A DNA stretch of 64,000 nucleotides from Alentia gelatinosa (lineage: Eukaryota; Annelida; Polychaeta; Phyllodocida; Polynoidae): NCBI GenBank assembly GCA_950022655.1, contig OX465583.1, positions 12,609,298-12,673,297 on the forward strand, written 5' to 3'. Below the pieces are notes generated by a model, which was given only the letters and a program-made list of their open reading frames with translations, searched no databases and had not been told where the DNA came from. Numbering within the stretch: position 1 is the first letter of the stretch; every line of letters starts with the position of its first letter. Shown in pieces: positions 45,268 through 58,100 of the stretch. The translations under genes and the position numbers were made by a program.

Positions 45268-45838
45268 GTCAGGTTCTAATACAGATGTGCCGTTCAACGC
45301 CGCCTTACGGCCCACTGTCTAGTTACGCGGCCGCTCGGACAAACACCGTGAGTCCGGCGGTATTCATATAGAGATATACAGCAATCACACCTAAAGTGTG
45401 AACTGTGGGTGTGGTTGCAGGACTGTTGGTTTTTGACAGATTAAATTGTTGGAACAAACAAGGGTATTGTACCAACGAGTCTGGGCTGTCTCAACTTCGT
45501 AGTTGATAATTATCTTGGTATAAACATGGAAAAAGATAAGCATATAATAGCTAGGCCTGCCAATGTATTATTGTGTATTCAGTTTCGGTGTCCTTGTGTT
45601 ATCTAAGCTATATCTAAAGCATCATTAAGGTGATATACATGTATGATACATCAAATTGTAGCTGGAATACCATAGAATACAATGCAATCACTCTAATTTC
45701 CCTGGAAATAATGTACACAGGTATTATGAACGTATTACGCCCATGCACTCAGTGTTCCAGTGCTAAAGTATACGTTGCCAGGTGAATGTTTGGCTTCAGC
45801 TGTAGCGTAGCTAAGGAGATAAGGTGCGACACCGGCCT
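45268..45838. repeat. Dispersed repeat, family F (inverted copy)
   Basis: Inverse of 22197-22757, from AATACAGATGTGCCGTTC to GCGACACCGGCCTACGG. It fills the first DIS3L intron together with family G copies. Confidence 0.78.
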
Positions 45839-45864
45839 ACGGAAAAAGGCCTATTGGGGAATAT

Positions 45865-46150
45865 TGGATGCTACTTTTCATAGCCAGCACGGTACTGCCA
45901 GCACACATTGGACGCTTAGCTTCATCAATTGGGTGCTACGCTTTGCTTTCGCAAGACAGCGCTATGGTCGCCTTGGGCACTACACCTAATTTTAATGCTT
46001 TGTTTATGTCTTTTTGACAATCTAACCGGTGTGTAAAAACCCAATCTAGTCATTGGCATTCTCTTAGCTGCATGACAGTTGTTATTTGAAGTTTCTAAGT
46101 CAATTCTAGACAAGGTTCTGATATAAAATAAAAAGGCATGGCATGACAAA
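45865..46150. mobile_element. MITE, family G (partial)
   Basis: TTGGATGCTACTTTTCATAG and later AAGTCAATTCTAGACAAGG; the right end is missing. Confidence 0.68.
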
Positions 46151-46397
46151 GCTTTTCCAACAGCCCAAAATTCCAGCTGACTACCAGGCTCATCAGGTTT
46201 GTCAGGAGTTATCTTGCATGCAGAAGATACTAATGCTGAAGTAGATACTCCTAAATATTAAGAAGATAGATTTAGATATTGTTGGACTTCAATAGGCAAT
46301 TGTGGTTGGTATATGGTTAGGAAAATCTATGTGCAATGTTCTGAATGATAAGTATATAATCATTTCCCCCTAGTTTTACATTGTAATTACTTTTTAT

Positions 46398-46532
46398 TTT
46401 CTAGAGCTCGGTCGCATCTCATTTGTATCGCTACTTAATTCATGTGGATTCGCCTTGTGAATTACTACACACTTCAAACTAGATGGGATACAAGTTCTGA
46501 TCTTAAACTTTCATAGGTTTCCTCTATAATAC
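46398..46532 (+). mobile_element. Foldback hairpin, type A (partial)
   Basis: CGGTCGCATCTCATTTG, tip TGTGGATTCGCCTTGTG, return CTTTCATAGGTTTCCTC and TATA. Confidence 0.7.
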
Positions 46533-46666
46533 AAATATAATGCATACAAATACCGGTAAACATTACAAAGAATGACTTCAACTATTGTTTTCACATGAAA
46601 GTGAAAATGTTAAATTTACTGAAGTGAACAATGTCCAGATAATTATACTTGTATTTCCCGGGAACA

Positions 46667-47008
46667 CTGGACGCTACGCTTCACAGCCAGCACGCTTTGG
46701 ACACCACACTTCCTGAATTGGATGCTACACTTCTCTTTCGCCAGAATAGCGCAATGATCACCTTGGGCACAATGCTTCATTTTAATGTTGTATTCATGTC
46801 TTTTTGACAATCACACTGGCCGGTAAAAACCCAATCTAGTAAATACCGCTTTCTTAACTGCATGACAGTTGTGATTTGAAGTTTCCAAGTCAATTCTAGA
46901 CAAAGTTCTGATATAAAATTGAAGGGTGGCATGACAAAGCATAGTGTCCTTCGGTCACTCCCCGTAAACTGAAGTGTGCTGGCAACGAAGTGTAGTGTCC
47001 AGATACCT
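46667..47008. mobile_element. MITE, family G
   Basis: CACTGGACGCTACGCTTCAC at the left, GAAGTGTAGTGTCCAG at the right; the best-preserved inverted ends of the family. Confidence 0.78.
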
Positions 47009-47188
47009 TTCCCGGTTGTACTAATAATCAGGTGTTGATGTATACAAGTTCGTCGTGTGACGGAGGGTTTGAGTGTGATTCACACCGTGAAAGTACACAA
47101 GTTCTGAGTGCCGTAGCGTAGGCGATAAGACTGACTTTAAGTTTTTAGGACTTGAACCAACAATCATAGCATGGTCTAGAGAACCTAC

Positions 47189-47300
47189 CTCACGAAATAT
47201 CAGTGACATGTGTGTACTTCAACTTCAGGTTAATAAATTGCATTATAAACTGTCGTTTCCTCAAAAAAATCCGCTGCTTTTGTTTCCATCACTTCCCGCG
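47189..47300 (-). other. DIS3L: Putative 5' UTR exon of DIS3L (donor at 47189)
   Basis: A strong minus-strand donor, TTTCGTGAG followed by GTAGGT, lies at 47188-47183. Coding exon 1 has an acceptor 14 bp before its ATG, so an upstream non-coding exon must exist, and this is the best candidate. If joined to 45174 it carries an out-of-frame uORF of about 10 codons (MSLIFREANN) that stops just before the main ATG. The upstream limit is a guess. Confidence 0.4.
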
Positions 47301-47575
47301 AAGTATTAAACGGAAGTTGCAGACGGGAGCTTTCGCTGGTCTTTCGGTACATTTTAGACTAATAACAACCGGGAGACAGCGCTGGCTGCCTTGCGCGCCT
47401 CCAAGTGGTCTTTTAAAGAAACAAGATCTAGGCGTTACAACGGTTTTTCGCCATTCCTGTATTTCCGGAATAAACACTGTTCTGCACGAAAATGAAATAG
47501 GTAGACTCTGAGAACTCTGCTAGTGTGGAATTCATTCTCTAGATCGTCTTGGATTGTCTGCTTGAGTAAAGGTAA
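47190..47575. promoter_or_regulatory. Candidate bidirectional promoter of DIS3L and DHX34
   Basis: This is the repeat-poor stretch between the putative DIS3L 5' exon (donor at 47189, minus) and a possible DHX34 5' UTR donor (AAAG followed by GTAACC at 47572, plus). It contains an ETS-like TTTCCGGAA near 47464. No clear TATA box is seen. Between 47600 and 48000 lies a GC-richer, CpG-containing patch (around 47850-47900). Inferred from gene orientation; transcription starts cannot be read from the sequence. Confidence 0.45.
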
Positions 47576-48225
47576 CCAACAGTTACTCGCCAAATGACTG
47601 ACGGAAGTAGGATCTTGCGGATCTTACCTCTGTCAGTCTTTGTTGGACAAACTCGAGTTCACTGGAAAAGTGGAAGAACCCCCAGTGCCAGTGGAACTGA
47701 AGATGCAACGGCTCCTTTAAGTGCTAGGGGGTTCACTGCAGAGTGTAGTGCTAGATCTAGTACTGAGTGCAGGACGTTAGGGCCCACCAGCTAAAAGTCA
47801 GGACACTAGGGCCCACCCTCCCCCGGGGTGTGAAAGCCTTGGTCGCGCCTCGGTCGCGCTACCCATGCTGCGGTCACACCTGTGGCGCCGGCAGGGAGAG
47901 ATAGCAGAAGTGGTCATTTGGGCCCACCTGTACTGACTGCCATCCTGCGTTTGCCACTACTGAGTCACATTTGATTAAATTTCCTGTGACCCCACACTTA
48001 TTTCACATAAATTATAACAAATCACTTTGACCTAATTCTGGGAACCCAGTACACCTACCGGTACCAGATACAAATTGCAATATAGATTAGAGACAAAGTC
48101 ATAATTTTAAAGAACGACACCTAGTCCTAGGCCATTTCAAATGAACACAGGACACTGCAGCTTCAAGCTGAACACTGAATACAATAAGAGAAATGTACAT
48201 GAACAGTATCTAGAAATAAAAATCT

Positions 48226-48517
48226 TTATCTCACCCCTGGAATAAATGTCCATAGGCTTAACTTTGGGAACTCGTTCTCCATGCCCGTACAAGTATTGCA
48301 GTCCGTTCTCCATGGTCTATAGTCTATGTGTTGTCCATTCCTTTAGTGTATACAGGGGTGAGATAAATACAGAAAGCAACTCGTTTTGGTCAAAGAAGTT
48401 ATTCTCCAACTCGTTTGAATGCCATTTGATATTCACTCGGCTGTTGCCTCGTTCATATCACATCGCATCAAACTCGTGGAGAACGATAAATTTGACCAAA
48501 ACTTGTTGGTTTCTTCT
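48226..48517 (+). mobile_element. Foldback element immediately upstream of the DHX34 start codon
   Basis: TTTATCTCACCCCTGGAAT, CCATAGGCTTAACTTTGGG, GGGGTGAGATAAATACAG, then a hairpin with arms AACTCGTTTTGGTCAAA / TTTGACCAAAACTTGTTG and tip TCACTCGGCTGTTGCCTCG. It ends 43 bp before the ATG at 48560, inside the 5' UTR or promoter of DHX34. Confidence 0.83.
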
Positions 48518-48559
48518 TTAATCCTTGTCTATTCATTTCAAAGGACAGAAAATCCAAAG

Positions 48560-49143
48560 ATGTCATCCTCCGATGACGATTTGCGTGGGCACCATTCAAG
48601 TAAACATAAAAACAAGAAACACAAGCATCATCATAAAAAGTCAAAGAAAAAAGATCGAAATCACTCTCATGATGAAGATAATAGTTCAGATGAGTATACA
48701 GGGACCGGTTCTCGCCACCACAAACGGCAACACAAACACCGGTCAGAGAGAAGCAGATCGAGAGGTCGATCAAGATCTAGGGAGAGACATAAATCTAGAC
48801 ACAGATCTAAAAACACCGAAAGATCAAGATCGAGAGAGAAAGGGGATAATAAAGAGTCAGCTAGATCAGATATAAAAGATGATCTAAAGTCAAGGTACGA
48901 GAAAAAACGACGACACTCCGATGAAGTAGAGAAGAAGCCTCACAAAAAACAACGTGATAAATCTCCGGAGTACAGAGGTGATGAAAGCGAGGACGAGGAG
49001 AGTGGGGCAAAAGAAAAGCGACCACGGACAGAATCCTGCAGTGATTCCGATCCTGAAGAGGTGCCCATATACGATTTCAATTGGGAGAACTATAGAGGAA
49101 CATTATCCAAAATATTTTTCAGAGAAGAAGATTATTTTCAAAG
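48560..49143 (+). CDS. DHX34: DHX34 coding exon 1 (RS-like N-terminal extension)
   Basis: Residues 1-194 plus two bases. Starts [12 protein letters not shown], runs through a His/Lys block, an Arg-Ser repeat stretch (about 62-95), a Lys/Glu region and an acidic SDSDPEE segment, then reaches the conserved [10 protein letters not shown]. The frame is open further upstream, but that part is a foldback element ending at 48517. Donor GTAAAA after 49143, phase 2. Confidence 0.88.
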
Positions 49144-52100
49144 GTAAAATCCGAGTGCATACGCGAATATATTTTTTTTATATCCATTATATTTGATCTA
49201 AATAATAAGATTTGTTTATTAAACATAGTGTGTAGTTATCTGTTTTCTATTTTTCATATTTGTATCTGCATTTATATTTGCAATTAAGAGTAAATATATT
49301 TAGGTATCACATTGAAAACTCAACGTTGATTAGGCTTTAATCACTTTGCTTATCTCATGGTGTGTATAAACTGCGAATAAAGAGATTGCCTTCATTAAAT
49401 GTGGTTACTGCAAGGATGGTTCACTCGACTTTCAGGGGCACTGAAGCTTACAACCAGTTTTGGGATTTCCTGAAAAAATATCTCGCTTTTCGTAGGAAGA
49501 AAGAATCCAAGTCAAACAGTAAGATTGCTCATATCTTTGAATTTGGCTTTTCAATTTCTATTTATTTGATGTACTTAACGAATTAGTCTTTTTTTATTGT
49601 ACATTTTTCTTTTCTATATTTAGACGTCTGCTCAACCTCTTAGGTTGGTTTGAATACGGAAATAGTAGAGCCAAGGTACATGAAACGGTCTGACTATACA
49701 TGTTTTGTCAGAAATGAGTATACATAACGAAGTATATAGCACAATGTAGTTCAGTTGCTAATATATATATAAGATTAGTAGTTTGTTGATACAGTAAATA
49801 CATTACACATATATATATATATATAACATGATCTTTCAATGAGATCTTGTAGAGGAAACCTATGAAAGTTCAGGGTCAGAGCTCGTATCCCATCAAGTTT
49901 GAATCGCATAGTAATTCACAAGGTGACGCTGCGTGAATTACATAGCAATTCAAACAAGATGAGATCGAGCTCCGACCCTAAACTTGAATAGCTTTCTGAA
50001 TTAATACATTGACTAGTGAGCTAACCTTTGTGACATAATCCACCATTGAGTATTTTTTTATAAATACTCAACAGGCATTGGATACGAGTTCCCAATGTTA
50101 AATCTATGTGGAGAAATACAAGAGATGAGATAAATCCATGACTCTCACGGTATGCCCATACTCTGAGACGATTAAGGGCATAACGAGGATAATCTGAATA
50201 AAGGAATTTTTACTGAGTATAAATATTTTATTTTGCAGAGGAGCACATTAAGCGATCATTGAGTGGGCAACACGGGACCGATCTTGGGATTCCTAAGATA
50301 TACGACAGCCGTTATCGCATCAATATTGGAATCCCTCCCCGGGATATAGTAAACCGCATTCGTGAAGACCGTTACAGACCGGGTGATTATCTCGTCGAGA
50401 AATCTAGTTTGCTGTCGTTCTCATTTAGAATTTACTTTCAAAATTATTGCAATTCATGATTACCAACTATTTAAAACGTTACTTTAGGGATGCAGTATTT
50501 TATTGCCCTTTTATATTAAATATAGGCAACTTTTTTTGGGTATTTCAATTTTAATTTGAGGCACATTCTCCGGAACACTTTCTTCAATCCTGGTCTAGTC
50601 TATAACCTTAAAAAACATGATCGGCCTAGAATAAGTAGTTTCCTTAAAATCAATTACTGTTCAGTTAATTGCTCTTGTTGCACTCTGAGATAGGGCATGT
50701 ATACCCATTTTTAAATTTTTGTCAATGGAATATCGGAATTTTCAGCAAGTACTACTTTCTCTTTTTCTGTTTTTTTTTTAAGCATCGGCTTGTGATAGAG
50801 GTCTGATAGACAAGTCTTCATAATCTTTCTCTTTTTCTGTAACATTGCCAACCACAGGTGTTGAACCGTTGACGGAGAAGCGTGTCCAGCAGTTCAAAGA
50901 AATCTATCTCCTCCACCTGGACTTCCTCCAGAAGCAGAAGGTAATTTATATAAGATATTTAGATAAGATAATTTAACACTGATGTCCATTATGATATAAA
51001 GCTGAAGGCATCTATGTCATAGTATTTAGTGCCCGTTTTGGCCAATGTTCAGGCTATTTCAGGTTTTCAAGTTTCTTCTCTTCTAAAAACGTTATTGACC
51101 TATGCTTGTGAATTTCTCATAGCAAGTACATTATACATATACAAGTACTTCCTTTTATAAGATATGATACCGATCATAGACATATGGTCCATGTGCCCTT
51201 GTCCCTACTGTTCTGAGACAATGCGATTTGGAACATTGTAATATGGATTGTCACAAGAGCAAAACCAAGAACGAGTATTGTTACTCTACACCCATCAACT
51301 AAGATGACACCACTAATTGATGACACGCCCATCGCATTTATTGTTCTATACGTTCAAACTAAGAGCAAATGGTATGTTCATTATTGATGAATGAGCATGC
51401 AATTATAATTGAATAATAATGAAAAGGTTTGGGTTATATCCAGTCTCTGGATAGTTTTCTCTAATACACTTGCACCCAGTCAACTTGCCATTTTTTAAAC
51501 TGCCTGAGTCAAGGATCCAAACGTATCAAGCACCAGGGTTTTTCATACTGGAGTGATTGGTCATGGTCAGCTGGGTATGTCTCTGAGATCCTGGCTCCCT
51601 GCTCCTTTCCCAATGTCCTAATTTCATTCGTTTTTCTTTTTGGTGTAGTTCTCGAAGCTGGTGAAGATACGGAAGGACCAGGAGAACCTGCCCATTTTCC
51701 AGTACAAGGCGGCCATCATAGACGCCGTGCGCCAGAACCAGGTGGTGGTGGTGGCCGGCGACACGGGCTGCGGAAAATCTACACAGGTCAGTTGCGAGTT
51801 GCTTTATTTATTTATCTCACCCCTGTACACATAAAAGAACAGACAACACACAGGATGTGGACTATGGAGAACGGACTGCAATACTTGCAGGGGCATGGAG
51901 AACAAGTTCCCGATGTCAAGCCTATGGGACAAAAATACCAGGGGTGAGATAAAGAGGTTTATTTCATGCCATTTTTTCTTCTCCATAGACTTAACATTGG
52001 AAACTCGTATCTAACACCCATTAGATATTTAGGAAATATATCCAATGGGGGATAATGTCACAAATGTTAGCCCATTAGTCAATATTAAGGGTGAGATAAA

Positions 52101-55100
52101 TTCAGAAACCCATTCAAGTTTAGGGTCAGAGCTCGATCCCATCTCATTTGAATCACATAGCAATTCACGCGGCTTCGCCTTGTGAATTACTACATGATTC
52201 AAACTCGATGGGATACAAGCTCAGACCCTAAATTTCATGGGTTTCCTCTATAGTTCCTCATTCAATTTGTCGAACAGTTTTATATTATTACTTTTTTGTT
52301 CTTGGTGATACATCACATTAGTCGTCGACTGGCTAGTGCTGCTCCATGGCACCGATAAATCCCCCCCCCCCCCCGACTGACAACCGTTGAGTATGCGACT
52401 GCAAAAGAGCAACATATGATTTATTATCCACCAATACAAAGCATCCACAGAAAACACATAGAGAGTGTGTATGCACATCCCTGGCGCATACAGATATGTT
52501 GTATACTCCAGGGGGTGCATATGGAAAAATAGTACGTACGGAAAAATAGTGCATAACTGAGATGACCTGAAATCGACATGCCGCTTCTCCAGAATAGGTG
52601 GATAATAAATACAATATAGATTGGTTTCAGATAAAAGCAGTTGTATGCTCCTCAGAGTTGACTCTATGCAAAATCTTCGCATATGCTTGGATCAACTCCT
52701 AGGAGCATACAGCCCAGTCAATATTGTGTATGTCTTGCGGGCCTGTCCATCACCCTGGTAGAATCCCCCTTTGAGATTACTGAGAAACTATTCCAGAACC
52801 TTGACTAAAATTGACCTTGAATTGCACTTCTTCCTCATTTTTATTTTCTCTCTTGTATACTTCTAGGTGCCACAGTACCTGTTAGAAGGTGGATTTGAGA
52901 AGGTTGCTTGCACCCAGCCTCGGCGCATTGCCTGCATATCCCTGGCGAAACGTGTAGCGTTTGAAACCCTCAATGACTATGGCTCCCAGGTTGCATATCA
53001 GGTAACTCACTTGTTGTTCTACGTCTTATTCTCAAAACCATTGAAAATGTTTCAATGGTGATTCTAAATTTGTTTTAATTGTGTAAAATTTGCATCGAAA
53101 TTACAACAATACCGCGAATTGGATTGCCCCAGCATTAATAAAATGTCTTCTTTTGTGACCATTATTTTAAAAATTATGGAAAATTATCTTATTTAAGTCA
53201 TCCTCCTCATAATGGAAATAATCTAATTAAATATACTTCACCAAATATAGGTGCGATTTGAGAAGACGAAATCGGCAATCACGAGAATCCTTTTCTTAAC
53301 CGAGGGTAAGTATTTCCCTAGATTTATTGATCATGAGACGTTTGTTGGGCCTTTAACATTTATTGACTCCAGATACTAACACTGCATACACTCTCTTACT
53401 CTTAGATATTATGAAAGAAACTGAGGAGTGTTTGGTCTATGCCATCAAGCTTGGACTATTCAGGGACTGTCTCATCTTGCAGAGTTTCAATAATAGTAAT
53501 GTTATCATTCATTGTAAATATCATAATGTTTGTATAATCACCGTTTGAGATGTTGGATATATGTATGTTACTGTTCTATTGCTTGGAAGACCAATTGTAA
53601 AATTGAACGCAACAAAGAACCTTTACAAAAAAAAAAATATATATATATATGAGCAAGGCGATAGCCAAGTGAATATTCAAATCTAATAGAACAAATTAGA
53701 CGTTAAACTACCCAAACAAACGAGTGAATATTCTGAAGCGTTTCAAACAAGATGGCTATCAGGGGACACAGATGAAACACAAATATGTTTCTCTTTTTTT
53801 TTTCGCCTCGAAATATTTATCGGTTTATCACCAATTAAGTATGAGTCATCGTACTCGCATGCCTATTGAGTACGAGTTCCTAATGTTAAGCCTATGTACG
53901 TTTACACTAGGCTATGACACGTTATACTTTTATCTTACAGGTTTACTGCTGCGACAAATGACTAACGACCCACTGCTGGAGAAATACAGCGTTGTCCTTA
54001 TTGACGAGGTATGAAGCTTTTCATCTCTAATCATCATACAGGGCCATCTTCTATTTTTTTTTAATTTGCACAAAAATAGTAGGTTACATGGCCTCTGGTA
54101 TTCTGGCCCGTAGTTGAACATTGATACATATTTTCTCCTACGTAATAATGATCAGGCTCAAAATATTATACACAGGGATGCAAGGTTTTCGGAAAATGGC
54201 GAAATCCGACATTTCATATACATCGGCAACACTTGCAGTGTGAGAATTTATACATCGATTCATAGCCATTCAGTACCCAAATACTATTATAAATGATCTA
54301 TTTTTATAAGAGTTTTAATGTAAATCTAATTTTTAATGTTTCTTGTTTCTTAAATCATAATGGATTCCCTTAGGCAGTTCACATCTGGAATAACTTTAAT
54401 ATCAAATTCGGACGAGGCTAAGCTATGACTTACACTGGGAAGTAGCTACCGTGAAGTGGGTGGCAATTTGAACTGCTGCCCCTTTTTATACGGCATATAG
54501 CCTATGATCCATGGGCACCGCCATGACGCCCCCCGAGTAGGTGTTCTTCACTAAAGGAGGTGAAAAAGTAGCTGTTCTTCACTAATGGAGGTGCAAAAGA
54601 AGTGAGTGATAATTGGGAAATGTCACTTTTCTTGCCTTGCTCACATATTTAAATAAACTGTTCCATGTAAAAATCATCATATCATGGGTTTTAACATTAT
54701 ATCTTCCTGCTCTGGGATCAGTGTAGAGAGTCAAAGGAACCTTAGTAAAACATTGAAAGGCAGCTGAATTTCGTAAGAACAAAGAGCCAGAATACAGGTT
54801 TTGCCCCCCGACCACCTAGTGACTGCTTCATGAACTAACAATGGCTCTGTCCCCTATAGTCTTGTACCATGTGACCCCAATTGATGGACAGCTGTCACAG
54901 CGGATGACAGTTTTTTGTTGTCAAGGCCAAAGTCCTGTTGTTATGTAGTGTCAACAACAAGTGGGGACCTGTTATTGCTGTCATCTTAGGGGAAAATCAG
55001 CGAGTCTATGGCAGTTTCATACTAGGAATCTTCAGGCTGCATAGATTAGTGTTATTATCAAGAGATAATGAACTAGAGATGCTGTAGCAAACCTAAGGAG

Positions 55101-58100
55101 ATTGGCAAGGGTTCTCAAAGTATCCAGGCTATTTCCACTGGGGAAGAAGTGAACCAGGGCTGGATAATTGATGTTTTATTGGAAAATAAACTGTGTCCCC
55201 AATGTTTGAGTTTTAATAAAATAGTTGTAGCAAAATATTGTGTGTGTGGGGGGGGGGGTAACTTTCTTACTTACCATGACGAAATCCAGGATAATCAGAT
55301 GTAAGTTTTCCTATTTTCCAAGGAAATACTTGTTTTCATTTTTATAAAAAGATATAAAAAATTCTTGTGTAAAATAAAGAAAATAAATTGGCCTCATGTA
55401 TACCAATGAACACTGCTTCAAACCTCCCCACACACCCCAACCCCATTCCATGGCCAATAATGATGTGTTTTCCACGTTTTTTCAAGTCCCTCTGTGTCCA
55501 CATGAAAAATATTTCCTTTTTTTTCACGACCCCACCTGACATCTCTGAATAATTGCCACATTCAAAAATATATATATATTATATCATCTGTATTGTCTGT
55601 GAACAGGTCCACGAGCGGCACATCCACACTGACTTCCTGCTGGGCGTGATGAAGTGCCTGCTACAGCAGCGCGCCGACCTCAAACTCGTCCTCATGTCAG
55701 CCACCATCAACATCAACCTCTTCAGCGACTACTTCGATAAGGCGCCCGTCGTCAAGGTAAGTCTCACGTGAGGTGGTCAAGAACTGAAACTCTCATGTCG
55801 CCTCTCATTTCTACAGCTTCACTTAATTGCCTGATTAACTCAAAACTCCACTACAAGCAAATATTGGAAGACCGCCCATGTGGCGAATCGTTTGGATTTT
55901 TTTGATTTTTTTAAAATTTTATTATTATTCAGCATCAGTTGTGATTAGAATTGTGTCTGCCTCGTATCCTTAACTAGAAATATATATTTTTGAATTTTGA
56001 TTTTTTTTTAAATCAACATATCCTATTAAAGTTCACAATATACTAGAAATCGCAGGTCACTGCGATAAAGTCACCCTATACCCACATCACCATAACTATT
56101 CCTTCAAAGTTCTCCACAGGTTGTCAACAACCATTGAATACTATCTACCATTTATGTAACATACTCTTTGCTGTTCCATGATCATATTCAATCATTTATT
56201 GTTATATATGTATTGTAGATATGTTATGTTATTTCACATAAATGCTTAAACTGAGAATGAAGAATACACTCTGCAAGAAGCAAAATGTAAGTCTGTCAAT
56301 CTTGTTGAGTTTTTGTCCAATGAATAAAAAAAAATGTCACAAAAGTGTATGTATAGATATTAGATAAGAGTTTACAATTTGATATTTCTAGGTGCCTGGT
56401 CGACTGTACCCCATAGAGCTCATGTACCTGCCCGTCACAGAGGAGGAGACGGGAGCCAAGACACAGCGCTTAGACCCCAGACCCTACGTCAGAGTACTGC
56501 AGGGAATAGAGAACAAAGTAAGACACGAGTTGAATCTACCGTGAACGGACAATTCTTCATGAGAGTATAGATATACACAATATTACCATGATTTGGATCT
56601 GCGTGGTCGTATTATCCACGTATTTGACGCATAGTAATACTCGGAGCGATAGTGAGGAGTTTTGCGTAGTGTCAACTACAAGAAGAATACGGCCACACTT
56701 TCAAAGTTTAAGAGTTTAAGCTGTTCAAAAAAATACCATAAAATGTGGAACGGAGAATGGGTTGATTGCAACTTTACACCTGGATTCTGGTGCCATCTAT
56801 GAACCTCCACTGTGATAGATATTGAAAACATTCAGGAATTTTACTAGATGTCATGTCAGGACTTTGTTAACAAATTGTCAAAACGACAGTGGCGGAGCAT
56901 GAATACAAGTTTTGTATAACAAATTTTTTTTTTAAAACCCTGAGCTTAAAAAGTATGAATAAAATTTCTTATTTTTAAAAAGTATCTTTACCACCCAGTT
57001 TTTCTGTCTGCAGTACCCGTCATCAGAGCGTGGCGATGTGCTCATGTTTCTCAGCGGTATGACGGAGATTATGACCGTCGTGGAAGCCATCCAGCTGTAC
57101 GCCGAGCAGACAAAACGCTGGATCGTGCTGCCACTACACAGTGAACTCTCTGTCTCCGAGCAGGACAGGGTCAGCACCATCTACTCACCTATATTTAATC
57201 ACGCCACATGTATTATGAGACTTTCCATATTATCTCACCCCTGGTACAAGATTTATTTAAACTACATCGAGAATCGTATAAATAGCCACTCCACAAGTTT
57301 GGATGGGCCGCAATTGTCATTGAGGCGAAGCCGAGTGACGATTATGGCACATCCGAATGAGTGTATTTTACAATTCATGTGCAGTTCTGGATTTATCTCA
57401 CCCCTTTCTATGACATTAAATAGCATCACAATATCAGAATAGTTATTATTATATACCTATGCCTGTATTAACTACGTATACTGCCCGCTCCTACCCATGG
57501 CGTATTTATATCCGTACGGCACACTGTGACGTACGGGGTATGTGATCACGTGACTATGTAACATTTCGCCATTTTTAGGTATATAATAATACGAAAACAG
57601 GCTGACTGTCTTCGTACATCAAAATACTTGGTAAAATTATTGATCCCATACATCCCTCTGCCTACGGCATCGGGATGTATGGGACCAATAATTTCACCGC
57701 GTATTTTTGACGTACGAAGACAGTAAGCCAGTTTCCGTATAGAATTTACTTAGCAAATCCATTTATGACGTCATCTCTCATTCACTGCATCACAGTTGTG
57801 GCATAGTATTGTCACTTTACGGGGGTGATTGTTGAGCATTTTTTTTATTCTAATGTTATTCTAATGTTATTAATGTTATGGCTAAACTTGTACCAGGGGT
57901 GAGATAAAGCAATAGGAACAACATTGAAAAAAATATACACACCGATCACCCATATAAAGAGACAATACAATGCCATGGTCGTGACGGAGTGATATGAGAT
58001 GACTTCATAATCGACTGGTCAATCAGCAGTCTGGAAAATAAGCAAGACATCAACCTGGAGATTTATACATTCCTAACTGGATTTGTGAAGTTATTTGAAT

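Noticed and set aside
53363..53548. Possible extra DHX34 exon (frame with [19 protein letters not shown])
   Set aside because: It is preceded by an acceptor-like TTACTCTTAG, but DHX34 exons 7 and 8 join in phase without it (LTEGLLLRQ, as in the human protein) and no matching segment exists in the family.
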